16,223 bases of DNA, taken from positions 1 to 16,223 of the forward strand of contig CANQUR010000017.1 of assembly GCA_947627075.1 (NCBI GenBank). Reading direction: 5' to 3'. A program made the position numbers and the translations under genes. Under the pieces are notes generated by a model. The model saw nothing but the letters and a program-made list of their open reading frames with translations, was not told the origin of the DNA and did not search any database. This DNA is from an uncultured Clostridia bacterium. Its GTDB lineage: Bacteria > Bacillota > Clostridia > Christensenellales > Pumilibacteraceae. This document shows, piece by piece, positions 7,386 through 15,400 of this stretch (the first letter of the stretch is position 1; the number at the start of each line of letters is the position of its first letter).

Positions 7386-9503
7386 ATGACAAAAAAACAT
7401 CTTTTTCGATCCTGCTTTCTTATTTTGATATGCATTGGCATAGCTTTCGGCTTGTTCCGCGGTAATGTGTACCATGTTGCAGCCGCTGAACTTGCAGTTG
7501 AACGCCCCGAACTTTATGATCCTTTTGAGCTTTTGGAAAATGCCGACGAGTTGAGAGGGATAAACGAGCGAGAAAATTATACGTTCGACGAGGAACTTGA
7601 CGTGGCATACGGCAAGATATATAAGTTTACCCAAATACATGACGGTATCGAGGTTTACGGCACGCAGCTTGTCGTCATGGTCGATGATCGAGGCAACAAA
7701 GAATTGGAAGGCAAATACATTGAAATTCCCTCGCTATCGAAGAGTTTGGATGCGGACGAGGCGATCGAGAAGGTCAAGGAGTTTTACGGCGGAAATATAC
7801 TGTCCATTCAACTCAAGATCTATGCTTATGAACAATCGCCGGAGCTCGCTTACGAAACGATCACTTCGGCAAACGGAGGGACCAAGGTCTTTGTTTCCGC
7901 GCTCGATGGTAGCGTCTTGTCGGCGATACCATTGAATGGCTCGATCGATATGACTCAAACGGATGCATTCGGTAACGTAGTGAGCGTAAACGTTGAATAT
8001 GACAATCGCAGATATTATCTTGCCGATCATATAAAAAATATCTACGTTGTTGACGCCAAAAACAGTGAGGATTTGAATATTGCAGAAGATTACACGAGTA
8101 CAAACGGTGTTTTCGAGCCTATCGCAGTCAGCGCCTATTCGAGCGTTATCAAGGCGTACGACTTCTATACGGACGCAAACAACATAGGCGTAAGCATGTA
8201 TGGTATAAACGGCAGAAACGACGATATAAGTAGCAACTATTTGGAAAATAACGAGGTCCCCATTTTTATCTTTATGCATTACGGGAATAATTTCGAAAAC
8301 GCAGCTTGTTCGTATATATCGGAGAGCAATATGGCGTTCATGTATGTGGGCGACGGCAATATCAACGGCAGAATATATCAGCTCGGCAAAGCCGTGGACG
8401 TGTTGGCGCACGAATATCAACACGCCGTCACGTCTTTGACTACGCCTCTTGAATACGTAGGCGATTCGGGCGCGCTAAACGAGGCGTTTTCGGATATATT
8501 CGGAGCATTAGTCGAGGGATATTCCCCTTCGGACGAAAGATTTTGGAGGATAGGCGAGGATGCGGCGAGCGCTCACTACAACGAGATACGTTCTATGATA
8601 GGCGGCACAATAGGTCAAGTCTATTCGCTTTCGCAAAAATTTGTGTGCAGATGGCATCGTAACGGGAATCATGACGAAAATTGCGATTATAACGGTGTAC
8701 ATACCAACAGCACCATAATCACGCATTTGCAATACGAGCTGTGCCAAAAGTTGCCCGAATTTTTCACTCGCGAAAAAATAGGCACGCTGTGGTATTCGAC
8801 CTTGTGCGCACTTTCCCCGACGGCTACGTTTGAGGATTTTGCAAGATGTTTTTTTAAGACGGCGACGAAGTTAGAGTATCCGGCAGATGTCTGCGATATA
8901 ATAGAGCAAACGCTCATAGAGGACGGATTCGTTCAAAACGAATTGACTCATTCGGTCAAATTTTACGATGATAACGACAATTTGATCTCGGAGATAAAAG
9001 TATTTGATGGCGAGCCGATAGAAGCGTCGCAAATCCCTCTCCCGCCCGAAAAGCCGTCTACGGAATATTATGAATATGTATTTGAAGGTTGGTCGTCCTT
9101 CCCCGAGATCATTACCGAAGATATTGAAATAAAGGCTCAGTATAGCGAACATGAGCGAACGTATGAAGTCACGCTTATCAATTCGGATGGCAAGGTGTTT
9201 GATAGCTTTTATTACAGTTACGGCGATATTATCGATACCACAGCGTTCGGTGAGCCACCGGCGCCTGCCGACAATTATGTTTTTGACGATTGGTATATCG
9301 ATACGAATTATTCGGCGAAGGTGGACGGGCAATTGGTACAAGGAGATATGACATTTTATGCGAGGTTCCAACGAGTGCAAAACGAAGAACAATCCGGTTG
9401 CGCAAGTTGTGCAAGCGTCGGCTTCGGCGATTACGGAGGCTTTATTGGCGGAGCGTTGTTGTTGATCCCCGTGTTGTTTATAAAGCGCCGTCAAAAAACT
9501 TGA
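7386..9503 (+). CDS. M4 (thermolysin-family) zinc metalloprotease with InlB-type repeats and C-terminal membrane anchor
   Basis: A 705-residue exported neutral metalloprotease. Residues 1-32 are a signal peptide. Residues about 65-115 resemble the FTP propeptide (inhibitor and chaperone) domain, followed by a PepSY-like prodomain part to about 185. The catalytic domain (about 188-510) carries HEYQH at 342-346 as the zinc and catalytic motif. The third zinc ligand is Glu366 in ALNEAFSD, exactly 20 residues after the second His as in thermolysin, and His439 in GVHTNS matches the thermolysin transition-state His. An Asn-Ala pair (305-306) matches the substrate-binding NA motif. Two InlB-type repeats follow (about 521-588 and 590-657). 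The end has Cys672 and Cys675 in GCASC, a membrane segment (about 684-699) and a basic KRRQK tail, so the enzyme is probably tethered to the cell surface. All catalytic residues are present. The natural substrate is unknown; the neighbouring surface proteins are candidates by position only. Confidence 0.93.
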   Translation: MTKKHLFRSCFLILICIGIAFGLFRGNVYHVAAAELAVERPELYDPFELLENADELRGINERENYTFDEELDVAYGKIYKFTQIHDGIEVYGTQLVVMVDDRGNKELEGKYIEIPSLSKSLDADEAIEKVKEFYGGNILSIQLKIYAYEQSPELAYETITSANGGTKVFVSALDGSVLSAIPLNGSIDMTQTDAFGNVVSVNVEYDNRRYYLADHIKNIYVVDAKNSEDLNIAEDYTSTNGVFEPIAVSAYSSVIKAYDFYTDANNIGVSMYGINGRNDDISSNYLENNEVPIFIFMHYGNNFENAACSYISESNMAFMYVGDGNINGRIYQLGKAVDVLAHEYQHAVTSLTTPLEYVGDSGALNEAFSDIFGALVEGYSPSDERFWRIGEDAASAHYNEIRSMIGGTIGQVYSLSQKFVCRWHRNGNHDENCDYNGVHTNSTIITHLQYELCQKLPEFFTREKIGTLWYSTLCALSPTATFEDFARCFFKTATKLEYPADVCDIIEQTLIEDGFVQNELTHSVKFYDDNDNLISEIKVFDGEPIEASQIPLPPEKPSTEYYEYVFEGWSSFPEIITEDIEIKAQYSEHERTYEVTLINSDGKVFDSFYYSYGDIIDTTAFGEPPAPADNYVFDDWYIDTNYSAKVDGQLVQGDMTFYARFQRVQNEEQSGCASCASVGFGDYGGFIGGALLLIPVLFIKRRQKT

Positions 9504-9510
9504 AAGTACG

Positions 9511-9541
9511 AAAAGGTCGAGTAAAAACTCGATCTTTTTTT
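9511..9541 (+). terminator. Intrinsic terminator between the convergent protease and spmB genes
   Basis: The stem AAAAGGTCGAG (9511-9521) pairs with CTCGATCTTTT (9528-9538), with one G-U pair and the loop TAAAAA. A run of seven T follows GATC. It lies 8 nt after the protease stop codon and immediately before the spmB stop. On the other strand it is followed by four T, so weak bidirectional use is possible. Confidence 0.85.
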
Positions 9542-9545
9542 GTCG

Positions 9546-10052
9546 TTAAAGTACGCGCAAAAGGGCGCAACCTATAATGCAACCGAGCAGAGTGGAAACA
9601 AGCGCGACAGGCAAAGCATAGCGAAGTTTTTTGGTCTTGCTTTGAGAAAGATATATCGCGCTCACATAAAAGACGGTTTCGCTTGAACCGTATATCAAAG
9701 AAGCGCACCTGCCTATAAAGGTGTCGGCGCCGTAGGTGGCGTAGATATTGTCGAGTATCGCAAGCGACCCTGCGCCGCTCAAAGGGCGCAAAAGCAAAAG
9801 TTCGGTAAGTTGCTTCGGCAAGCCGAGAAGCTCGAATACGGGCGCAATAAAGGACGATACGGCGGCGCTCACACCCGTCGCGCGGAATATCTGTACGCAC
9901 ATCATTACAGTCATAAGGTACGGAAAAACTCCCACCATAAGGTCTATAGCCGAACGTGAGCCGTCTATAAAATACGAATAGGCGTCCTTTTTTTTGAGCA
10001 GAGAAGCTATTAGGACTATAAGAAACAGAACGGGAACTACATAAGCGGTCAT
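9546..10052 (-). CDS. spmB: Spore maturation protein B (nucleoside-recognition/Gate domain membrane protein)
   Basis: A 168-residue polytopic membrane protein matching SpmB in length (about 175 in Bacillus) and motifs: a Gly/Pro-rich helix pair around residues 40-60, LRPLSGAGS at 88-96, an acidic DNIYATYG segment, and YGSSETVFYV at 121-130. In Bacillus, SpmA and SpmB act together at the forespore envelope and are needed for full spore core dehydration and heat resistance; the transported molecule is unknown. The start codon overlaps the spmA stop (ATGA, 10049-10052) and has only a weak A-rich ribosome binding site, which suggests translational coupling to spmA. The gene is convergent with the M4 protease. 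Confidence 0.92.
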   Translation of the reverse strand: MTAYVVPVLFLIVLIASLLKKKDAYSYFIDGSRSAIDLMVGVFPYLMTVMMCVQIFRATGVSAAVSSFIAPVFELLGLPKQLTELLLLRPLSGAGSLAILDNIYATYGADTFIGRCASLIYGSSETVFYVSAIYLSQSKTKKLRYALPVALVSTLLGCIIGCALLRVL

Positions 10053-10624
10053 GATTTTCTTTTAGAGTCGGGGAAGATCCTTGACAGGAGTTTTACGAGC
10101 GCAATGCCTATAATGGTCGATATCACCGTGGCGATCATGCACGGCAAAAGAAAATCCGCGGCATTAATCGAGCCGTGCGCCGCTCTCATGCTTATCACCG
10201 TTGTAGGCAAAAGTTGCAAACTTGTAGCAGAAATGACTACGAGCATGATGACGTTTGTGTTGGCGCTTTCCTTTTCGTCGCCGAGAAGTTTCACCGCATT
10301 TATGCCCATGGGCGTGGCGGCATTGCCCAGCCCTATGAGATTAGCCGACATATTCATAGAAACGTACTTTTGAGCTTCGTCGCTACTGCCCTTGAACAAA
10401 AATTTGATCACGGGTTTAAGAAGCTTTGCGATGAGGTCGGCGATCCCGACTTTGTCGAGAAGGGCAAAGAAGCCGAGCCACACGCCGTAAACCGCCACAA
10501 GCTCCATGGCGAGGTCTACCGAATCCTTTGCGCCGGCGAGCATAGCGCTTATCGCAACCGACGGATCGCGAACGAGCGCGGTCGTGAGAGCCGAAAGCAA
10601 CATTATCAACCAGATTTTACTCAT
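10049..10624 (-). CDS. spmA: Spore maturation protein A (nucleoside-recognition/Gate domain membrane protein)
   Basis: A 191-residue membrane protein, close to the usual SpmA length (about 195). The diagnostic Gate-domain motif NLIGLGNAATPMGI lies at residues 95-108, with hydrophobic segments before and after it. The start is an ATG preceded by AAGGAG on the minus strand (complement of 10630-10635), an ideal ribosome binding site. It is the first gene of a two-gene unit with spmB. In Bacillus subtilis these genes are transcribed with dacB in the mother cell; no dacB or other spore gene lies next to the pair here. No convincing promoter could be assigned on the minus strand. The presence of spmAB suggests, but does not prove, that the organism sporulates. 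Confidence 0.93.
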   Translation of the reverse strand: MSKIWLIMLLSALTTALVRDPSVAISAMLAGAKDSVDLAMELVAVYGVWLGFFALLDKVGIADLIAKLLKPVIKFLFKGSSDEAQKYVSMNMSANLIGLGNAATPMGINAVKLLGDEKESANTNVIMLVVISATSLQLLPTTVISMRAAHGSINAADFLLPCMIATVISTIIGIALVKLLSRIFPDSKRKS

Positions 10625-10672
10625 TTTTACTCCTTTTTAGTTATGTATATGTAAAAAAGCCGTCAAAAAGAA

Positions 10673-10701
10673 TGGACATTTTTTTTCGTTTGGTTTATAC
10701 T
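10673..10701 (+). promoter_or_regulatory. Sigma-A-type promoter of the metG-tatD-rSAM-aminopeptidase operon
   Basis: A -35 box TGGACA (10673-10678, one mismatch to consensus) and a -10 box TATACT (10696-10701) are spaced by 17 bp. The expected leader is only about 30 nt and ends with GAGG (10727-10730), 7 nt before the metG ATG. The leader is too short for a T-box riboswitch. Confidence 0.82.
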
Positions 10702-10737
10702 TAATAGTGGAAATAAAGGTAAAAAAGAGGTTGGATC

Positions 10738-12654
10738 ATGGAAAAGAAACCAAAATTTTATATCACTACACCGCTTTACTATCCGAGCGGAAAATGGCAC
10801 CTCGGACACAGCTATACAACGGTTTGTTGCGACGCCATAGCAAGATACAAGCGCCTTACGGGCTACGACGTGTTTTATCTGACGGGTACGGACGAGCATG
10901 GACAAAAGATCGAGGAGCGCGCCACGGCTGCGGGCAAAACGCCCAAGCAATTTGTGGATGAGCTTGTAGACAATATCAAAAAGCTTTGGGCGTTGCTCGA
11001 TATAAAGTACGATAAATTCATTCGTACGACCGACGACTATCATGTAAAGAGCGTGCAAAAGATATTTACGCAGCTCTATGAGCAGGGCGATATCTACAAG
11101 GCGACCTACAAGGGTAAATATTGCACTCCGTGCGAATCGTTTTGGACGCCCAGCCAGCTTGTGGACGGCAAATGCCCCGATTGCGGCAGAGATGTGATCG
11201 ACGCCGAAGAGGAAAGCTACTTTTTCAGACTCAGCAAGTACAAGGAGCCTCTTAAAAAGCTCCTTACCCAAACGGATTTTCTCGAACCCAAATCTCGCGT
11301 CAATGAAATGGTCAACAATTTCCTCAATGATCTAAACGATCTTGCCGTATCCAGAACTTCGGTAAAGTGGGGTATTCCCGTACCGTTCGATCCCAAACAT
11401 TCGATATACGTTTGGGTGGACGCGCTTACCAATTATATCAATGCGCTCGGCTACAATAACGGCGAGGAAAATATGGACTATTGGCCCGCCGACGTTCATA
11501 TGGTGGGAAAGGAGATCGTTCGTTTCCATACCATAATATGGCCTGCTATCCTCATGGCGCTCGGACTCGAAGTGCCCAAAAAGGTTTACGGACACGGCTG
11601 GATGTTGTTCGGCGGAGATAAAATGAGCAAGAGCAAGGGCAATGTCGCCGATCCGTTCATTCTTGCGGAGCGATACGGTATCGACGCTTTAAGGTATTAT
11701 CTGCTACGCGAAATACCGTTCGGTTCGGACGGAACGTATACCGACGAGGCGTTCCTTACGAGGATAAACGCGGATCTTGTCCACGACCTCGGTAATCTTG
11801 TAAAACGCACGGTGTCCATGGCAAATCAATATTTCGGCGGCACGGTAAAAAGACCGAAGGATATAGGTGGCGAATACGCCGACATGGCAAACGAACTCTT
11901 TGCCAAGGTGGACAAGGCAATGAATAAATATTCGTGTTCCGAGGCGCTCGAAGCCATATTTGCGTTTGTTTCGGCTTCAAATAAGTTTATTGACGCAAAC
12001 GCGCCCTGGACTCTCAACAAAAACGGCGAAACGGAAAAGTTGTCTGCGGTCATCTATGAATTGCTCGAAGGCATAAGGCTGATCGCCGGTTATTTGCTCC
12101 CCTTTATACCGAGCGGAAGCGAAAGAATTTTCAAAGACCTCGGGCTCAAAGCGCCCGAAAGCCTCAACGGCATAAAGTTCGGCGATACCAAGGCGTTCAA
12201 GGTAGGCGAAGGCGAAGTACTTTATAAACGACTCGATATAAAGAAGGAGCTCGAAGAGCTCAATAAGGTCGAGCAAGAGGATAAGGAAGAAAAGAAAGAG
12301 GAGAAAGAAGAAAAACCGGCAGAGGTAAAGAAGGAAATTTCCATAGACGAATTTTTCAATACCCAACTCAAAGTTGCCGAGGTCATCGCTTGCGAAAAGG
12401 TGGAAAAAGCCGATAAGCTTCTTAAACTCACCTTAAAGGTGGGCGAGGAAACGCGCACGGTGGTGAGCGGGATCGCAAAGAGCTATACGCCCGAGGAAAT
12501 GGTGGGCAAGCAGGTCGTGCTCGTCGCCAATCTTAAACCCGCAAAGTTGCGCGGCATTGTGAGCGAAGGTATGGTGCTTTGCGCCGTAGACGGCGACAAG
12601 GTCGTGCTTGTTTCGCCCGAACGCGTCGTAGCTCCCGGTAGCGAGGTCTGCTAA
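10738..12654 (+). CDS. metG: Methionine-tRNA ligase with C-terminal tRNA-binding domain
   Basis: A 638-residue cytoplasmic enzyme that charges tRNA-Met with methionine using ATP. The Rossmann-fold catalytic domain carries the class I HIGH motif as HLGH (residues 21-24) and KMSKS at 295-299. A four-Cys zinc knuckle (Cys129, Cys132, Cys146, Cys149) lies in the connective insertion. The anticodon-binding helical domain runs to about residue 500. A very Lys/Glu-rich linker (about 502-533) joins it to a C-terminal EMAP/Trbp111-type tRNA-binding domain (about 534-638), which in relatives supports dimerisation and tRNA affinity. The length is normal for the Gram-positive form. It is the first gene of a four-gene operon; its TAA stop directly abuts the tatD ATG with no spacer. 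Confidence 0.98.
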   Translation: MEKKPKFYITTPLYYPSGKWHLGHSYTTVCCDAIARYKRLTGYDVFYLTGTDEHGQKIEERATAAGKTPKQFVDELVDNIKKLWALLDIKYDKFIRTTDDYHVKSVQKIFTQLYEQGDIYKATYKGKYCTPCESFWTPSQLVDGKCPDCGRDVIDAEEESYFFRLSKYKEPLKKLLTQTDFLEPKSRVNEMVNNFLNDLNDLAVSRTSVKWGIPVPFDPKHSIYVWVDALTNYINALGYNNGEENMDYWPADVHMVGKEIVRFHTIIWPAILMALGLEVPKKVYGHGWMLFGGDKMSKSKGNVADPFILAERYGIDALRYYLLREIPFGSDGTYTDEAFLTRINADLVHDLGNLVKRTVSMANQYFGGTVKRPKDIGGEYADMANELFAKVDKAMNKYSCSEALEAIFAFVSASNKFIDANAPWTLNKNGETEKLSAVIYELLEGIRLIAGYLLPFIPSGSERIFKDLGLKAPESLNGIKFGDTKAFKVGEGEVLYKRLDIKKELEELNKVEQEDKEEKKEEKEEKPAEVKKEISIDEFFNTQLKVAEVIACEKVEKADKLLKLTLKVGEETRTVVSGIAKSYTPEEMVGKQVVLVANLKPAKLRGIVSEGMVLCAVDGDKVVLVSPERVVAPGSEVC

Positions 12655-13425
12655 ATGATAGATTCGCACGCGCATCTCAACGACGACAGGTATGACGTTT
12701 CCGCCGTTGTGGAAGGCATGGCAGAGGACGGATTGAAAAAGATCGTCGTGGTGGGATACGATATGCCTTCTTCTCGAAGGGCAGTCGAGCTTTCCGAACA
12801 ATATGACGACCTTTACTGTGCCGTAGGCGTTCATCCGTCCGATTGCGAGGGACTTACAAACGAGCAGATCGACGAACTTATACGAATGTGCGCGCTAAAA
12901 AAGACGGTTGCGTTCGGCGAGATCGGACTCGACTACTTTTACGACGACGTTCCGCGCGAGGTCCAAAGGGAAGCGCTTGTCCGTCAGCTCCATGCGTTGA
13001 AGAAAACGGGCTTGCCCGCGGTATTTCATCTTCGCGACGCATACGAGGACATGGAGCATATCTTGCATGAGCATATCGATTGTTTAAGGGGCGGAGCGGT
13101 GATGCATTGCTTTTCGGGCTCCAAAGAAACTGCGCTAAAATATATAGATCTGGGGTTTTATATTTCTTTTTCCGGCTCCATAACGTTCAAAAACGCAGTC
13201 AAATTTCCCGAGATCATCAAGGCGGTGCCGCTCGATCGCATTCTTATCGAAACCGATTGTCCCTATCTTACTCCCGTGCCCCACAGAGGCAAGCTCAATT
13301 ATCCCGCCTACGTAAGATTTCAAGCGATGAAGATCGCCGAAATACTCGATAGACCGGTAGAGGAAATAGAGGCGATCACCGAGCAAAACACATATAATAT
13401 TTTTACAAAAATGAGGAGAGGATGA
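12655..13425 (+). CDS. tatD: TatD-family metal-dependent hydrolase (deoxyribonuclease)
   Basis: A 256-residue TIM-barrel hydrolase of the TatD/YcfH/YabD family. The metal ligands are all in place: His5 and His7 in the N-terminal SHAH motif, Glu89 in GEIGLD, His125 in FHLRD, His151 in MHCFSG, and Asp201 in ETDCPYLTP. Family members have 3'-5' exonuclease or nuclease activity on DNA; roles suggested elsewhere include DNA repair and quality control of D-aminoacyl-tRNA. The ATG follows the metG stop with no gap, and the GAGG inside the metG end (about 12642-12645) probably serves as its ribosome binding site. A tatD gene directly after metG is common in Bacillota. Its stop overlaps the region just before the radical SAM gene, whose product belongs to a family named for this association. 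Confidence 0.95.
   Translation: MIDSHAHLNDDRYDVSAVVEGMAEDGLKKIVVVGYDMPSSRRAVELSEQYDDLYCAVGVHPSDCEGLTNEQIDELIRMCALKKTVAFGEIGLDYFYDDVPREVQREALVRQLHALKKTGLPAVFHLRDAYEDMEHILHEHIDCLRGGAVMHCFSGSKETALKYIDLGFYISFSGSITFKNAVKFPEIIKAVPLDRILIETDCPYLTPVPHRGKLNYPAYVRFQAMKIAEILDRPVEEIEAITEQNTYNIFTKMRRG
13414..13421 (+). promoter_or_regulatory. Ribosome binding site that sets the radical SAM start
   Basis: AGGAGAGG sits 6 nt before the ATG at 13428 but directly abuts the in-frame ATG at 13422. Normal spacing therefore favours 13428 as the start. Confidence 0.7.
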
Positions 13426-13427
13426 CA

Positions 13428-14027
13428 ATGAAAAATAATACATATATTTATTTTTTCGAAGGTAAGCTGTATATCAATCTTACCAACAAATGCTCCAATG
13501 ATTGCACCTTTTGTTTGCGAAACAATATGAAAGGGATAGACGGCAACGATCTTTGGCTGGAAAGAGAGGGCTCAAAGGAGGAGATCGTAGCCCTTATTGC
13601 CGAGGCGAAGGAAAATTATTCCGAAGCGGTATTTTGCGGCTACGGCGAAAGCACGTACAGGCTTGACGACATGCTTTATATTGCCGAATATCTGCATAAG
13701 CTGGGCAAAAGGACAAGGCTCGATACCAACGGGCTGGGCAGCTTGATAAACGGGCGCGACATTGTCCCCGAGCTAATAGGCAGGATAGATACGGCGTCTG
13801 TTTCGCTCAACGAGTGCGACGCCCAAAAATACGATAAAGTCAGCCGTTCGATTTACGGCGAGCAAGCGTATGACGCAATGCTCGAATTTGCGAAAGAATG
13901 CATAAAGGGCGGCATAGACGTTTTGCTTACGGTAGTGGACGTCATCGACAACGCGGACATAATCAAGTGTCGCGAGATAGCCGAAAAACTCGGCGCACGC
14001 TTCAGAGTGCGCAGTTATATAAAATAA
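13428..14027 (+). CDS. TatD family-associated radical SAM protein
   Basis: A 199-residue small radical SAM enzyme. The iron-sulfur cluster motif CxxxCxxC is Cys22, Cys26, Cys29, just after a YINLTNKCSNDCTFC-type strand. A GYGE motif at 71-74 corresponds to the SAM-binding GGE motif, and an LDTNG strand follows. The LYINLTN and DLWL segments and the short length fit the family described as 'TatD family-associated' radical SAM proteins, found beside tatD. There is no C-terminal SPASM or other auxiliary cluster domain, and only three Cys are positioned for a cluster. The reaction is unknown in the family as far as I know. It sits 2 nt after tatD and 18 nt before the aminopeptidase gene, so co-expression is nearly certain. 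An in-frame ATG at 13422 would add two residues and overlap the tatD stop, but it is too close to the ribosome binding site. Confidence 0.9.
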   Translation: MKNNTYIYFFEGKLYINLTNKCSNDCTFCLRNNMKGIDGNDLWLEREGSKEEIVALIAEAKENYSEAVFCGYGESTYRLDDMLYIAEYLHKLGKRTRLDTNGLGSLINGRDIVPELIGRIDTASVSLNECDAQKYDKVSRSIYGEQAYDAMLEFAKECIKGGIDVLLTVVDVIDNADIIKCREIAEKLGARFRVRSYIK

Positions 14028-14045
14028 AAGGAGAGAAATTTTACA

Positions 14046-15272
14046 ATGGACAAGAAACTTATCAGTTATGCCGAGCTTATCATAAGACAAGGAGTCAACC
14101 TTCAACGCGGTGAGCCCGTTGCGATCTCGGCTCCCATACTTGCAGCCGACCTTGTGCGCGAAGTAGTGGACCAAGCGTACAGAGCGGGCGCCCCCAAGGT
14201 GACTGTGTTTTGGCATGACGCGGAGGTCAACAGACTGAATTACGATTATCAGACCGAGGAAACTCTTACGGATATCCCGCAATGGGTGGTGGATTCGCGC
14301 AATTATATCGTAGATACAAAAGCGGTGTATATAAACATAATTTCCGAGGATCCCGATCTTTTGCGCAATATCCCGCCGCAAAAGATAGCCGCGTCCATAA
14401 AGGCGAACAATAAGGCAATGAGCCGTTTTCGCGAATCTACCGGCTGCAACGCTACGCGCTGGGTGATAGTGGCGTATCCCAACGAAAATTGGGCAAAGAA
14501 GATGTTCCCCGAGCTTACCGAAAAAGCCGCGCTTGAAAAGATGTGGAAGTATTTGCACAAAACCATGCGCCTCGACAAGACGGATCCCCTCGGAGCATGG
14601 CAAAAGCACGCCGCAAAGCTCGCAAAGAGAAGCCGTTTCCTCAATCGCGCAAAGATCGTTTCGTTCCATTATAAAAACAGCCTGGGCACCGACTTCACTA
14701 TCGGAATGCCAAAGGGATATATCTTTACGGGCGCAGTCGAAAAGGGCGGCGGCGGAGTGGACTTTACCGCCAATATGCCTACCGAAGAGGTATTTTCGTC
14801 GCCCGATCGCCTTACCGCAAACGGAACGCTTGTGGCTTCAAAGCCGCTTGTGCGCTCCGGCGGAATAATCGAGAACTTCTCGCTTACCTTCAAGGACGGC
14901 AGAGTAGTCGACTATAAGGCGGAAAAGGGCTATGAAACGCTCAAAGGCATAATCGAAACGGACGAAGGCTCGCATTATCTCGGCGAAATAGCACTTGTAG
15001 GCTACAATTCGCCTATACAGAACCTTAACACGCTGTTCTACAACACGCTTTTCGACGAGAATGCTTCTTGTCACTTCGCAGTGGGCAGAGCCTTTCCTTC
15101 GTGCATAAAGGGCGGAGAAAAGATGAGCAAGGAAAAGCAACTTGCGGCAGGGCTCAACGACTCGTTCGAACACGTGGACTTTATGGTGGGAACGCCCGAT
15201 CTGTCCATCGAAGCCACTACCGAAAAGGGCGAGAAAATAGTCATCTTCAAAGACGGCAATTGGGCTATATGA
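14046..15272 (+). CDS. ampS: M29-family aminopeptidase
   Basis: A 408-residue cytoplasmic metallopeptidase that removes N-terminal residues from peptides, with the length usual for AmpS/AmpT-type M29 enzymes. The five expected metal ligands occur with family spacing: Glu248 in MPTEEVF, Glu314 in HYLGEIALV, His343 in NASCHFAVG, and His376 and Asp378 in FEHVDFMVG. The position seven residues after the first His ligand, usually Tyr in M29 enzymes as I recall, is Phe350 here. The start is preceded by AAGGAG (14028-14033) with a rather long 12-nt spacer. It is the last gene of the operon and is followed by an intrinsic terminator. No signal peptide is present. The symbol ampS is by family resemblance only. 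Confidence 0.93.
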   Translation: MDKKLISYAELIIRQGVNLQRGEPVAISAPILAADLVREVVDQAYRAGAPKVTVFWHDAEVNRLNYDYQTEETLTDIPQWVVDSRNYIVDTKAVYINIISEDPDLLRNIPPQKIAASIKANNKAMSRFRESTGCNATRWVIVAYPNENWAKKMFPELTEKAALEKMWKYLHKTMRLDKTDPLGAWQKHAAKLAKRSRFLNRAKIVSFHYKNSLGTDFTIGMPKGYIFTGAVEKGGGGVDFTANMPTEEVFSSPDRLTANGTLVASKPLVRSGGIIENFSLTFKDGRVVDYKAEKGYETLKGIIETDEGSHYLGEIALVGYNSPIQNLNTLFYNTLFDENASCHFAVGRAFPSCIKGGEKMSKEKQLAAGLNDSFEHVDFMVGTPDLSIEATTEKGEKIVIFKDGNWAI

Positions 15273-15296
15273 TATTAAATCGACAATGAATAAAAT

Positions 15297-15331
15297 AAGG
15301 AGCTGTTCGATATGAGCAGTTCCTTTTTTTT
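15297..15331 (+). terminator. Intrinsic terminator of the metG operon
   Basis: AAGGAGCTGTTC (15297-15308) pairs with GAGCAGTTCCTT (15314-15325) around the loop GATAT. The 12-bp stem includes two G-U pairs and is followed by a run of eight T (15324-15331). It lies 24 nt after the aminopeptidase stop codon. Confidence 0.9.
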
Positions 15332-15400
15332 GTTATTTGATATTATAGAGCCTCAACAAATGATTTTTTCGTAGTTCATGTATAATACGAATGACCATAA

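Noticed and set aside
10636..10700. Minus-strand promoter for spmA built on a TTGACG sequence
   Set aside because: No -10 hexamer lies at 16-18 bp; the nearest TATACA-like sequence is about 11 bp away. A sporulation sigma match was also too weak to claim.
10625..10737. T-box riboswitch ahead of metG
   Set aside because: The promoter lies only about 30 nt before the gene's ribosome binding site region, and no specifier hairpin or T-box sequence is present.
13422..13427. ATG at 13422 as start of the radical SAM protein (ATGA overlap with tatD)
   Set aside because: The AGGAGAGG site directly abuts this codon, leaving no spacer; the ATG at 13428 has normal spacing.
15381..15386. TATAAT as a promoter -10 box just before the repeat array
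   Set aside because: No -35-like hexamer at the right distance and no gene downstream.
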